The notes below the pieces were generated by a model that saw only the letters and a list, made by a program, of their open reading frames with translations, was not told the DNA's origin and did no database searches. A program made the position numbers and the translations under genes. DNA of 64,000 bases from an uncultured Roseateles sp. (GTDB lineage Bacteria > Pseudomonadota > Gammaproteobacteria > Burkholderiales > Burkholderiaceae_C): contig NZ_CAMFJS010000023.1 in assembly GCF_945956965.1 (NCBI RefSeq), forward strand, positions 1 to 64,000, written 5' to 3'. Of this stretch, positions 29,501 to 36,256 are shown piece after piece (the first letter of the stretch is position 1; every line of letters starts with the position of its first letter).

Positions 29501-29515
29501 AAAACTTTTTCTCAT
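23531..29515 (-). CDS. Bacterial alpha-2-macroglobulin (YfhM/ECAM type)
   Basis: About 1994 residues, the largest gene here. An N-terminal signal peptide (MRKSFFGQASQRLGRAAMLV... LPLAGAAA) is followed by MG domains and the A2M family core (EVPLNDSLTSFRLVAIADAG). A thioester motif C-L-E-Q sits in the alpha-helical domain, with the cysteine at about residue 1536 (codon 24908-24910), followed by the complement-like helical repeats and receptor-like C-terminal MG domains. The protein is thought to trap proteases covalently in the periplasm. Unlike E. coli YfhM there is no lipobox cysteine at the signal cleavage site, so it is probably soluble. I chose the ATG at 29515 because it gives a clean signal peptide; the frame is open another 54 codons upstream. 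Confidence 0.94.
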   Translation of the reverse strand: MRKSFFGQASQRLGRAAMLVLGLLALPLAGAAATTVRLSPDGQAGLVSEVRQLRLSFSDAVVPAGDPRLPAPATLQCAGLPKPPAGQGRWSSEREWLLDLQQPLPASSVCKVTLDPQFKPLAGISVSGPREFELRTGAPVVSRVQPWEGSQIEEDQHFLLQFNGPVSDAMLAKKAWCEVEGLGERLPVKRVEGAERAAVLAAKRISGKQADWAVLLNCQRPLPPEAQVLIKWQHGTGSATGDAGVQRYQFQVRRPFTAEFSCERERAQAPCLPIRPLRVLFSEAVPREQALRMRLQPKSGAAIAPRVDKDNTQAELSELQFAPPLAENAEYSLQLPPELRDRSGRPLANAANLAALKIQTGTAPPLAKFAAAPFGIIEREAQGPAVLPVTMRHVQADWAADASAAAAAKAGGQIRIKRLGSDAEVLAWYNKLRRYHETTLPARELGLPAAQWQETQTWTDEQGRSQSRQVPRYVHTREVSLLQTEHAVQTLKLPDPAEGKGNGKEKGEATRPFEVIGLPLAEPGYHVVEIASPRLGAALLDKANTSMFVRTGVLVTNLGVHFKQGRENSLVWVTRLDNAKPVADAELAVYDCRGKRVWSGRSDAQGLARIQDSLPLVPRGSNARCEVEYGLFVTARTASGAGGDPKAPADMAFVFSNWNQGIEPWRFNLPTSSDRNPDLRAHTVLDRSLLRAGETVAMKHFLRTETGSGLALLTPTQLPDQVQLTHEGTGQKTLLPLQWPSPRSSSSQWQIPANAKLGSYRINLLRAAKNGQPARAWDSGEFRVEEFRVPLVLAQISAPKQVPVAPTELRLSAQLNYQSGGGMAQAPLKLSALLRPRAVQFAAYPGFSFDPPRSDAQYIGAGEAESGEDGEGEASQAALGAKLVADKVALLSDRNGAAELLLKPLPKLEQASELQVELSYADPNGEIKTASQRVALWPAKLVLGLRASSWTSNRDGQLKFTVLALDTAGKPQAGQRLEVRGRVNQTISSRKRMVGGFYAYDNHVEHRDLGLVCSGTSDAQGLLNCEPRVDANGEVELIAKAQDAEGRSVQAATTMWMSAGGEQWFAQSNDDRIDVLPEKQRYEPGETARLQVRMPYREATALVAIEREGVIDTRVITLSGQDPTISLKIEPSWAPNVYVSVLALRGRIHHVPWYSFFSWGWRAPLNWWQSWRESRAMPAPTALVDLAKPSYKFGVAAFQVGQAAHQLQVTVTPDKAQYGVRQTVRAKLKVLQPDGKPLADADVAFAAVDEGLLTLRANTSWDLLGALIRQRAWGVETSTAQSEIIGRRHYGRKAVAAGGGGGQGATRELFDTLLLWRPSVKLDAQGEALIEVPLNDSLTSFRLVAIADAGAQRFGTGQATVRVTQDLQVLSGLPPLVREGDQFQAMLTLRNSSSRAMSLQATLQAPGLEKPLPAQSVQLAAGAAAQVQWPVTVPVGVQSLNWEAAAQEQGAAANASGAAQDRLKFKQSVLPAVPLQVLQASLTQLDGKFSLPVAPPADALPLSGVKRGGIQLNLLPKLGGDLPGPRRFFETYPYSCLEQMASKAIGLHDDALWQAWGAKLPGYLDRDGLASYFPPAPEAASAGSERLTAYLIAAAHEAGREIPALPRARMLDGLTAFVEGRLLRQPWTPKPGQLDQQVRRLAALEALSRHGRATPAMLSTVDAQALPTWPTAAVLDWLQIHQRLQSAPQRQARILEAQNLLRSRLTYAGTTLRFSTEEGDAWWWLMDSADANASRLLLAVLEDATWATELPRLLQGTLARQRLGAWSTTTANLWGVLALDKFSARFERVAVSGRTRAELGGQTQSLDWATQAKGGSLLMPWASGNLTLTQEGTGKPFVTTQSLAAVPLKQALYSGYRLTRTLLPVEQKTAGKWSRGDVLKVRLELEASSDMSWVVLADPLPPGAAVLGSGLGGESELAQQGQRNQSTIWPTFEERSFEAWRGYFDYLPRGKHTVEYLVRLNNAGRFQLPGTRAEAMYAPDSFGVLPQQQMEVAP

Positions 29516-29954
29516 CCCTACGCTCCCTCGGCGCCCGTCAACTGACAGTCTCCCGCAAGAGTCTAAGGCGGCGCCGCCCTGGCCGGGATGGGTCTTCAGC
29601 GCCAAGCGACAGTCAAGGACCAAGCGCAGAGACGTCGACAAGGCTAGCCCGAAGGGGTGAACACGGCGCAATGACATCTGTAGAAAAACAAGGCATCACC
29701 AGGCAGGGTCGGGTGTAGACGCACTTGAGCCATTCACAGATCTCGCTCACACCATGCCAGTTCCTGGTGCGCAAGGTCACCGACGAGGCCAAAGTGAAAA
29801 ATGCCCCGTTGGAACACGCCTTCTTGAGCCACGCTGCGGGCAGCGAGCTCACGCGGCCAATGAATAGAGCCTGCTCGGGCAGTGCCAAGCTCAGCGAAGA
29901 CCGCTCGCAAGCATTGGCCTCTTCTGCCCATTCGACAGATTTGGGCCCGGAATG
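29516..29954. other. Intergenic region upstream of the alpha-2-macroglobulin gene
   Basis: About 440 bp between the A2M start and the tRNA-Pro terminator. It must contain the A2M-pbpC promoter on the minus strand, but I see no convincing -35/-10 pair. Short open frames exist on both strands, none with recognisable similarity or a good ribosome site. Nothing else is evident. Confidence 0.4.
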
Positions 29955-29955
29955 G

Positions 29956-29990
29956 AAAAACGGCCTAGCTGCTTGCGCCGCTAGGCCGTT
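29956..29990 (-). terminator. Intrinsic terminator of tRNA-Pro
   Basis: A perfect 11-bp stem (29980-29990 with 29959-29969) with a 10-nt loop; on the minus strand the stem runs straight into a T-run (A residues 29956-29960 on the plus strand). It begins 17 bp past the tRNA 3' end. A textbook Rho-independent terminator. Confidence 0.9.
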
Positions 29991-30006
29991 AGTCTCTTCT
30001 TATAAA

Positions 30007-30084
<78 letters not shown>

Positions 30085-30089
30085 CTGAG

Positions 30090-30126
30090 CTTTGCATTAT
30101 AGGACAGTTTTTTGTCCTGTGCAAAG
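30090..30126 (-). promoter_or_regulatory. Sigma-70 promoter of tRNA-Pro, embedded in nested inverted repeats
   Basis: On the minus strand TTGCAC (30119-30124), a 17-bp spacer and a perfect TATAAT (30096-30101) precede the tRNA by about 12 bp. The spacer contains AGGACA/TGTCCT (30101-30106/30113-30118), and the whole is flanked by CTTTGCA/TGCAAAG (30090-30096/30120-30126), so both promoter elements lie in one nested palindrome that could extrude or act as a roadblock for upstream transcripts. Confidence 0.8.
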
Positions 30127-30128
30127 AA

Positions 30129-30662
30129 TTACTTTAAAAGATCTTCGCGTATTGAAAAAAGCTCGTCCCGGATCTGTTCGATGGACCAGGGACCTGCCGG
30201 CATTGTACTCGTGCTGGCACGATGAATTTGGCTGACAGCCAACGCTGCGGCCGAAACACTCTGACTAGATGCCACAGGCTTGCGAGGCAGTTCATCCGCA
30301 TCCAAGGCGCCGACATCAAAGCCCTCGATGCCGTCCAGCGCATCGACATCACTGTCGTGGAAATGTTCAAAGGCCAGGGCAGCGTCGCCACGCGAACTGG
30401 CAGCATCGACCAACTGATTGCGGGCGCCGCTGATGGTGAAGCCCTGCTCGTACAACAAGCTACGGATGCGGCGAATCAGCAGCACTTCATGATGCTGGTA
30501 ATAGCGCCGATTACCGCGCCGCTTCATGGGCTTGAGTTGGGTGAACTCTTGCTCCCAATAGCGCAGCACATAGGGCTTCACGCCACAAAGCTCGCTGACC
30601 TCACCGATGGTGAAGTAGCGCTTAGGCGGAATGGCGGGAAGCACGTTGTCCATGCAAATCAA
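30129..30662 (-). CDS. MerR-family transcriptional regulator
   Basis: 177 residues. The N-terminal winged HTH of MerR type is YFTIGEVSELCGVKPYVLRYWEQEF followed by RRGNRRYYQHHEVLLIRRIRSLLYEQGFTISGARNQL. The C-terminal half is variable, acidic and without ligand cysteines, so this is not a metal-sensing MerR. This regulator follows ihfA in many beta- and gamma-proteobacteria; its target is unknown to me. Start: the UUG at 30662 has AAAGG eight bases upstream (30671-30674), a much better fit than the ATG at 30653, which would be 17 bases away. Confidence 0.9.
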   Translation of the reverse strand: MICMDNVLPAIPPKRYFTIGEVSELCGVKPYVLRYWEQEFTQLKPMKRRGNRRYYQHHEVLLIRRIRSLLYEQGFTISGARNQLVDAASSRGDAALAFEHFHDSDVDALDGIEGFDVGALDADELPRKPVASSQSVSAAALAVSQIHRASTSTMPAGPWSIEQIRDELFSIREDLLK

Positions 30663-30688
30663 GGGCTAGACCTTTGGGAGCTCAGACT

Positions 30689-31105
30689 CTACTCGATGTC
30701 GTCTTCATCGCACGCATCGCCTTGCACCGCACTCTTGAGTTTGTGGCTGGCGTGAAAAGTCACCACATCGCGCGCCTTGATCGGGATGGACTCACCGGTG
30801 CGCGGATTGCGGCCCGGCCGCGGTGCCTTGCGACGGATATTGAAATTGCCAAAGCCCGAGAGCTTGACGTCATCACCGCGCACCAGATTGGCATGGATGA
30901 TGTCGAAGAAGGCCTCGACCATGTCCTTGGACTCGCGCTTGTTCAGGCCCAGCTTGTCGAACAGCAGCTCGGCCAGTTCGGCCTTGGTCAAGGTGGGCGT
31001 TTCCAGGCTGGGCAGCAGCACGCGGGCAGGCGCGCTGGGCGTGCTCAAAGCATCCAGCTTGCTGTCGTCGGGGCTGTTGTTCTTATTGTTTTCCATCGTC
31101 ATCAT
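30689..31105 (-). CDS. ihfA: Integration host factor alpha subunit
   Basis: About 138 residues. The DNABII core begins at [50 protein letters not shown] and continues through [36 protein letters not shown], which includes the Pro-tipped beta-arm that bends DNA. IhfA normally has about 100 residues; here roughly 38 extra N-terminal residues (Asn/Asp/Ser/Pro-rich) precede the core, and there is an acidic tail DEDDIE. The start is ambiguous among a UUG at 31108 and ATGs at 31105, 31102 and 31096, none with a clear ribosome site. It is downstream of pheT, as in E. coli. Confidence 0.94.
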   Translation of the reverse strand: MMTMENNKNNSPDDSKLDALSTPSAPARVLLPSLETPTLTKAELAELLFDKLGLNKRESKDMVEAFFDIIHANLVRGDDVKLSGFGNFNIRRKAPRPGRNPRTGESIPIKARDVVTFHASHKLKSAVQGDACDEDDIE

Positions 31106-31164
31106 CAAGCAAGCGTTCGCTGTTCTCAGGTGGGTGGAGCAAGAGCTGGATGGTGCAGAGACTA

Positions 31165-33591
31165 TCAGCCGCGCAAGCGCGCGCCCAGCCCTTGAGCGAG
31201 TGCCGCGATCACAGCCGCCACCGTCTGCTCGATGCGCTCGTCGGTCAAGGTTTGCTTGTCGTCCAGCAATTCCAGGCGCACGGCCATGCTGCGCTCGCCG
31301 TCCTTCAGATCGGCGCTGGCCTGGGTGGGCTTGAACACGTCGAAGAGCTTGGCCGAGCGAATCAGGCCCTGGTGGGGCGAGCCCAGAATGGTCTGCATCA
31401 AAGCATCGTGTGTGACGCCCTCGCCCACGATGACGGCCAAGTCACGCAGAACGGCTTGCTGGCGCGGAATGGCCTGGGCCGCGGGCAAGACGCGCTGCAG
31501 CGCGGCATCGAGATCCAGTTCGAACAGCACCGGCGCGCTAGGCAATTCATAGCCCTGGCGCCATTTGGGATGCAACTCGCCGATCACACCGATGTCAACG
31601 CCGTCCAGCTCCACACGGGCACTGCGGCCGGGGTGCAAAGCAGGATGCTCAGCCGCCACGAAGCGCAGCTGACGCGGAGCGAACAGCGCCTCCAGATCAC
31701 CCTTCACATCGAAGAAATCGATCTGGCGATCACGCTGACTCCACTGCTGCTGCTCGGCCGGGCCAAAGGCCAGGCCGGCCAGGCGCATGGGCTGGTGAAT
31801 GCCGGCCACGCTGGTGTCGCCCTGCTGCACCGAGGCGTCGCGCAGGAACACGCGACCGATCTCGAACAAGCGCACGCGAGAGGCGCGGCGGCTCAGGTTG
31901 TAGCGCAAGGTATTGATCAGGCTGCCGATCAAGCTGGTGCGCATCACGGCCAGTGGTGCAGCGATCGGGTTAAGCAACTGGATGGGGTTCTGATTGCCCG
32001 CCAATTCCTTTTCCCAACGCGCTTCAACAAAGCTGAAGTTGATGGTCTCGAAGTAACCCAGGCCGGCGACGGCACTGCGCAGCGCGTGGGTGGCACGGCG
32101 CGACTCCGAGCCCACCTTGGCCACCACGGGCGCCAGCGGCGGCGTGTCCGGCAGCGTGGGGTAGCCCAGCACGCGGATGATTTCTTCGATCAGGTCTTCC
32201 TCGATGCGCAGATCGAAGCGGAAGCTCGGTGGCGTCACGGTCAGCACGCCGCCATTGGCGTCGCTTTCGGTGAAGCTCAGGCCCAGGCGGGTGAAGACGC
32301 GGGCGCAGTCTTCCTGCGTCACCGGCATGCCGATGATCTTGGCGGCGCGCGCCACGCGCAGGGCCACCGGCTGACGCTCGGGCAGCGTGGTGATGGTGTC
32401 GTCAATCGGGCCAGCCTGGCCGCCGCAAATCTCCAGCACCAGTTGGGTGATGCGTTCGATATGGGCCACGGTCAAGGCCGGGTCAACACCGCGCTCGAAG
32501 CGGTGGCCGGCGTCGGTCGAGAAGGCGAAGCGGCGCGAACGGCCCATCACTGCCTCGGGCCACCAGAAGGCGGCTTCGACGTAAATGTTTTGCGTGTCGT
32601 CCGACACGGCAGTGGCGTCGCCGCCCATGATGCCGGCCAGGGACTCAGGCGCCTGGCTGTCCGCCACCACGCCGACCTTCTCATCCAACTCAACGGTATT
32701 GCCGTTGAGCAGCTTGAGCGTTTCGCCCTTCTTGGCCCAGCGCACCACCAGCTCGTCGTGGATCTTGTCCAGATCGAAGATATGCGAGGGGCGGCCCAGT
32801 TCGAACATCACGTAGTTGGAGATGTCCACCAGCGCTGTCACGGAACGCTGGCCGCAGCGGGCAAGGCGATCCACCATCCAGGCCGGAGTTTGTGCCTTGG
32901 TATTGACGCCGCGCACGATGCGGCCGGAGAAACGGCCGCACAGATCAGCCGCTTCGATGCGCACCGGCAGCTTGTCTTGACGGGCCACCGGCACCGGCGT
33001 GCAATCAGGCTGAGTCAGCGGTGTGCCGGTCAGGGCCGAGACCTCACGGGCGATGCCGTAAACACTCAAGGCGTGAGCCAGATTGGGCGTCAGCTTCAGA
33101 GTGAACAAGGTGTCATCCAAGTTCAGGTGTTCGCGGATGTCTTGACCGACAGGGGCATCGGCAGCCAGTTCCAACAAGCCGCCATGCTCTTCGCTGAGCT
33201 TGAGTTCACGCGCCGAGCACAGCATGCCGAAGCTCTCAACGCCGCGCAGCTTGCCGACGCCGATCTTGAAGGCCTTGCCATCTTCGCCCGGAGGCAATTC
33301 GGCGCCCACAGTGGCCAGTGGCACCTTGATGCCGGCGCGCGCATTGGGCGCGCCGCAGACGATTTGCAGCGGCTCGGCCGCGCCAACATTGACCGAGCAG
33401 ATGCGCAGCTTATCGGCGTTAGGGTGTTGCTCAGCAGACAAGATTTCGGCCACTTTGATGCCGTGGAAAGGCGGCGCCACCGGGCGCAGCTCTTCGACTT
33501 CCAAGCCGGACATGGTCAACAGCTCGGCCAGTTCTTGGGTGTTCAGTGCTGGGTTGCAAAAGGCCCGCAGCCAGGATTCAGGAAATTGCAT
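31165..33591 (-). CDS. pheT: Phenylalanyl-tRNA synthetase beta subunit
   Basis: 808 residues, normal length. N-terminal SWLRAF start, tRNA-binding (EMAP-like) domain with [27 protein letters not shown]3/B4 editing domain, B5 domain, pseudo-catalytic core, and a C-terminal FDX-ACB anticodon-binding domain ([19 protein letters not shown] ... [19 protein letters not shown]). It forms the alpha2-beta2 synthetase with pheS, 53 bp upstream. Confidence 0.98.
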   Translation of the reverse strand: MQFPESWLRAFCNPALNTQELAELLTMSGLEVEELRPVAPPFHGIKVAEILSAEQHPNADKLRICSVNVGAAEPLQIVCGAPNARAGIKVPLATVGAELPPGEDGKAFKIGVGKLRGVESFGMLCSARELKLSEEHGGLLELAADAPVGQDIREHLNLDDTLFTLKLTPNLAHALSVYGIAREVSALTGTPLTQPDCTPVPVARQDKLPVRIEAADLCGRFSGRIVRGVNTKAQTPAWMVDRLARCGQRSVTALVDISNYVMFELGRPSHIFDLDKIHDELVVRWAKKGETLKLLNGNTVELDEKVGVVADSQAPESLAGIMGGDATAVSDDTQNIYVEAAFWWPEAVMGRSRRFAFSTDAGHRFERGVDPALTVAHIERITQLVLEICGGQAGPIDDTITTLPERQPVALRVARAAKIIGMPVTQEDCARVFTRLGLSFTESDANGGVLTVTPPSFRFDLRIEEDLIEEIIRVLGYPTLPDTPPLAPVVAKVGSESRRATHALRSAVAGLGYFETINFSFVEARWEKELAGNQNPIQLLNPIAAPLAVMRTSLIGSLINTLRYNLSRRASRVRLFEIGRVFLRDASVQQGDTSVAGIHQPMRLAGLAFGPAEQQQWSQRDRQIDFFDVKGDLEALFAPRQLRFVAAEHPALHPGRSARVELDGVDIGVIGELHPKWRQGYELPSAPVLFELDLDAALQRVLPAAQAIPRQQAVLRDLAVIVGEGVTHDALMQTILGSPHQGLIRSAKLFDVFKPTQASADLKDGERSMAVRLELLDDKQTLTDERIEQTVAAVIAALAQGLGARLRG

Positions 33592-33644
33592 GGTGTGTGT
33601 TCTCTCGGGTTCTCAGATGGTGGCGTGGGTGGAGGTACTGGGCC

Positions 33645-34688
33645 TCACTTGAACTGCGACAAGAAGCGCAGATCACCATCAAAGAACTGGCGCAAATCAT
33701 TCACGCCGTAACGCAACATGGCCAGGCGGTCGATGCCGGAGCCAAAAGCAAAGCCGATGTAACGCTCAGGGTCCAGGCCCATATTGCGGATCACCTGCGG
33801 GTGCACCTGGCCGGAGCCAGACACTTCCAACCAACGGCCCTTCAGCGGACCGGACTCGAACATGATGTCGATCTCGGCGCTGGGCTCGGTGAAGGGGAAG
33901 TAGCTCGGGCGGAAGCGCAGCTGGAGCTGGTCGGTCTCGAAGAAGGCGGTGATGAAGTTGAGATAGACCGCCTTCAAGTCCTTGAAGCTGATGTTCTCGC
34001 CAACCCACAGGCCTTCGACCTGGTGGAACATGGGGGAATGCGTGGCGTCGTTGTCGACCCGGTAAGTGCGGCCGGGGGCGATGACGCGGATCTCAGGCAT
34101 GTGGTCCTGACCGGCATAGCGGCGGGCATGGGCCTGGGCATAGCGGATCTGCATCGGGCTGGTGTGCGGACGCAGATTGAAATAGCGCCCGCCTTCGTCC
34201 TTCATATCCACATAGAAGGTGTCCTGCATGGAGCGCGCAGGATGGTTCTCAGGATTGTTGAGGGCGGAGAAGCTGAACCAGTCGGTCTCGATCTCGGGGC
34301 CGTCGGCAACATCAAAACCCATCGAGCCGAAGATGGCCTCGATGCGCGCCATGGCACGCGTGATCGGGTGCAAGGCGCCGGTGCCACGGCTGCGGCCTGG
34401 AAGGGTCACGTCTAGCGCTTCAGCCTTCAACTGCAGAGCCAACTCGGCATCGGCCAGGGCTTGGCGGCGCTCGGTCAGCGCGGCCTCGATGCCACTCTTC
34501 AAGACATTGATCTCGGCGCCGCGCGCCTTCTTCTCGTCCACAGGCAGGGCCGCCAGACCCTTGAGCAACTCGGTCACGCGACCGGCCTTGCCCAGAAAAC
34601 GCGCCTTGGCGTTCTCCAGTTCGGCAGGCGTGCTGGTGGCGGCGAATTCGGCCTGGGCGGCTTGCAGCAATTGTTCGAGATCAGTCAT
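33645..34688 (-). CDS. pheS: Phenylalanyl-tRNA synthetase alpha subunit
   Basis: 347 residues. N-terminal coiled-coil for tRNA binding, then the class II catalytic core: [30 protein letters not shown] (motif 2 region), [50 protein letters not shown] and [25 protein letters not shown] (motif 3). It charges tRNA-Phe together with pheT. A strong intrinsic terminator and a 19-codon ORF in the gap to rplT suggest regulation at its leader. Confidence 0.98.
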   Translation of the reverse strand: MTDLEQLLQAAQAEFAATSTPAELENAKARFLGKAGRVTELLKGLAALPVDEKKARGAEINVLKSGIEAALTERRQALADAELALQLKAEALDVTLPGRSRGTGALHPITRAMARIEAIFGSMGFDVADGPEIETDWFSFSALNNPENHPARSMQDTFYVDMKDEGGRYFNLRPHTSPMQIRYAQAHARRYAGQDHMPEIRVIAPGRTYRVDNDATHSPMFHQVEGLWVGENISFKDLKAVYLNFITAFFETDQLQLRFRPSYFPFTEPSAEIDIMFESGPLKGRWLEVSGSGQVHPQVIRNMGLDPERYIGFAFGSGIDRLAMLRYGVNDLRQFFDGDLRFLSQFK

Positions 34689-34715
34689 CTTGAAGAAGAA
34701 ATTTCGGGCGGAAAC

Positions 34716-34746
34716 AAAAAAGGCCGAGCACCAGGGTGTCGGCCTT
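34716..34746 (-). terminator. Intrinsic terminator between rplT and pheS (probable attenuator)
   Basis: On the minus strand an 8-bp stem (34739-34746 with 34720-34727, 11-nt loop) runs into six T residues (plus-strand A's 34716-34721), 28 bp before the pheS start. Two further perfect or near-perfect hairpins (34788-34808 and 34758-34781) lie just before it. Because pheST follows, termination must be conditional or partial. Confidence 0.75.
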
Positions 34747-34754
34747 GAGGTTGC

Positions 34755-34814
34755 TCACCGCGGCTCCCGAAAGAGCCGCGGCTGCAAAGAACCGCCAAAG
34801 GCGGCTCTCTGCAT
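34755..34814 (-). CDS. Possible pheST leader peptide (19 aa)
   Basis: A short ORF whose ATG overlaps the rplT stop codon (TAATG), encoding [19 protein letters not shown]. It spans two hairpins and ends 8 bp before the pheS terminator. The position is that of E. coli pheM, the Phe-rich leader peptide of pheST. However, it has only two phenylalanine codons, so a Phe-sensing role is uncertain. It could also be a chance ORF. Confidence 0.35.
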   Translation of the reverse strand: MQRAAFGGSLQPRLFREPR

Positions 34815-35170
34815 TAAGCCAGTGCGGCCTTAACCTTGGCGAAGACGGTGGCAAAGCCAGCCGGATCGTTGACGGCCATGTCGGCCAAGACCTTGCGGTC
34901 GATCTCGATCTGAGCCTTCTTCAGGCCAGCCACAAACTTGCTGTAGGTGAGTCCCAGGCCACGGCTTGCTGCGTTGATACGAGCAATCCACAGAGCACGG
35001 AACACACGCTTCTTGGCGCGGCGGTCACGGTAGGCGTATTGGCCTGCCTTCATCACCGCCTGTTTGGCGATGCGGAAGACATTCTTACGACGACCACGGA
35101 AGCCCTTGGCCAGAGCCAGGACCTTCTTGTGACGGGCACGAGCGGTAACACCACGTTTAACGCGAGGCAT
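34814..35170 (-). CDS. rplT: 50S ribosomal protein L20
   Basis: 118 residues, fully typical: [66 protein letters not shown]. It binds 23S rRNA early in 50S assembly; in E. coli it also represses its own operon. A strong ribosome site (AAAGGAG) precedes the start. It follows rpmI by 26 bp. Confidence 0.99.
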   Translation of the reverse strand: MPRVKRGVTARARHKKVLALAKGFRGRRKNVFRIAKQAVMKAGQYAYRDRRAKKRVFRALWIARINAASRGLGLTYSKFVAGLKKAQIEIDRKVLADMAVNDPAGFATVFAKVKAALA

Positions 35171-35196
35171 ATTAAATCTCCTTTAGTTAAATGGGT

Positions 35197-35400
35197 TTAC
35201 AGACCAAAGCCGGGCAACATCTGAGCGATGTGACCCATATTGGTTTCGTGCACGGCAGCCGAGCCACGCAGGTGGCGCTTGTTCTTCGTGGACTTCTTGG
35301 TCAGGATGTGGCGCTTGAACGCTTGACCGCGCTTGACGGTACCACCCGGACGGACGCGGAAACGCTTCTTAGCGCCGCTCTTGGTCTTCATTTTGGGCAT
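35197..35400 (-). CDS. rpmI: 50S ribosomal protein L35
   Basis: 67 residues beginning [36 protein letters not shown] in family-typical order and ending [11 protein letters not shown]. The ATG at 35400 is preceded by AAGGAGC. Located between infC and rplT, the conserved order. Confidence 0.99.
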   Translation of the reverse strand: MPKMKTKSGAKKRFRVRPGGTVKRGQAFKRHILTKKSTKNKRHLRGSAAVHETNMGHIAQMLPGFGL

Positions 35401-35473
35401 GTGAGTGCTCCTTTTAAGATGTCCCTGGGGCGGTTGAGGTCCTCTCAACACTTGCCAGCCTCAGGAGACTAAT

Positions 35474-35631
35474 AAGCCCGCCGATGACCAAATCAGCGGG
35501 CTTGAACTTCATACGGGCGCCATCTTGGCCGCCAGCCGGGCCGCCCCAAAGGCGGCGCTTGCAATTCAAAGCGGGCCACGGCCCGCTTTGAATTGCACCC
35601 CCTGAGGGGGTGTGCCTGCGTACCCGCAGGC
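35474..35631. repeat. Cluster of four stem-loops 3' of infC
   Basis: Between infC and rpmI there are, in series, an 8-bp-plus stem at 35474-35481/35496-35503, a perfect 16-bp stem at 35561-35576/35581-35596 with a CACG loop, a 7-bp stem at 35596-35602/35606-35612 and a 7-bp stem at 35614-35620/35625-35631. None has a T-run on the minus strand, so they look like packed extragenic palindromes, mRNA-processing or stability elements, rather than simple terminators. Confidence 0.7.
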
Positions 35632-35638
35632 AGAGGGC

Positions 35639-36184
35639 TTAGCGCTTCTTCGGCGCCAGCACCATGATCATCTGACGGCCTTCGAGGCGCGGCATGTTCT
35701 CAACCACGGCCACATCCGCCAACTCATCGCGGATACGTTCCAGCAAGCGCATACCGATGTCTTGGTGGGTAATTTCACGACCGCGGTAACGCAGCGTGAC
35801 CTTGCCCTTATCACCATCCTCAGCAATGAAGCGGCGCAGATTGCGCATCTTGATCTGGTAGTCGCCTTCGTCCGTACCCGGGCGGAACTTGACTTCCTTG
35901 ATTTCGATGACCTTCTGCTTGGACTTCGCCTCGGCCGCACGCTTTTGCTCGATGTACTTGAACTTGCCGTAGTCCATCAGGCGGCACACGGGCGGTGTCG
36001 CGGTGGCGGAAATTTCGACAACGTCAACATCCAACTCGCCCGCCATGCGCAGCGCTTCTTGGATGCTCACGATTCCGAGCGGCTCGTTTTCCGGACCGTT
36101 CAGACGAACTTCGGGAGCCATGATTTCGCGATTCAGCCGATGCTTACGCTCCGGTACAGCACGACGGTCAGCAAAAGTAGCGAT
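35639..36184 (-). CDS. infC: Translation initiation factor IF-3, starting at AUC
   Basis: 181 residues. IF-3N contains [26 protein letters not shown] and [21 protein letters not shown]-3C contains [25 protein letters not shown] and the closing [14 protein letters not shown]. It prevents premature 50S joining and polices start-codon choice. Reading upstream of the first ATG (36121) continues in frame with the typical beta-proteobacterial start [20 protein letters not shown], back to an ATC codon at 36182-36184 that has GAAAGG eight bases upstream (36193-36198). Non-AUG starts (AUU in E. coli) are the hallmark of infC autoregulation. Confidence 0.95.
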   Translation of the reverse strand: MATFADRRAVPERKHRLNREIMAPEVRLNGPENEPLGIVSIQEALRMAGELDVDVVEISATATPPVCRLMDYGKFKYIEQKRAAEAKSKQKVIEIKEVKFRPGTDEGDYQIKMRNLRRFIAEDGDKGKVTLRYRGREITHQDIGMRLLERIRDELADVAVVENMPRLEGRQMIMVLAPKKR

Positions 36185-36256
36185 GGTGAAAACCTTTCAG
36201 CGAGCCCCAAGGCGAGAGGCCCAAACAAAACAAAAGCGCGCCTCGCTTGGCAAGAG

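Noticed and set aside
31150-33711. Plus-strand open frame of 853 codons opposite pheT
   Set aside because: Antisense shadow of pheT, rich in His/Gln/Ala/Gly as such shadows are, with no recognisable domain.
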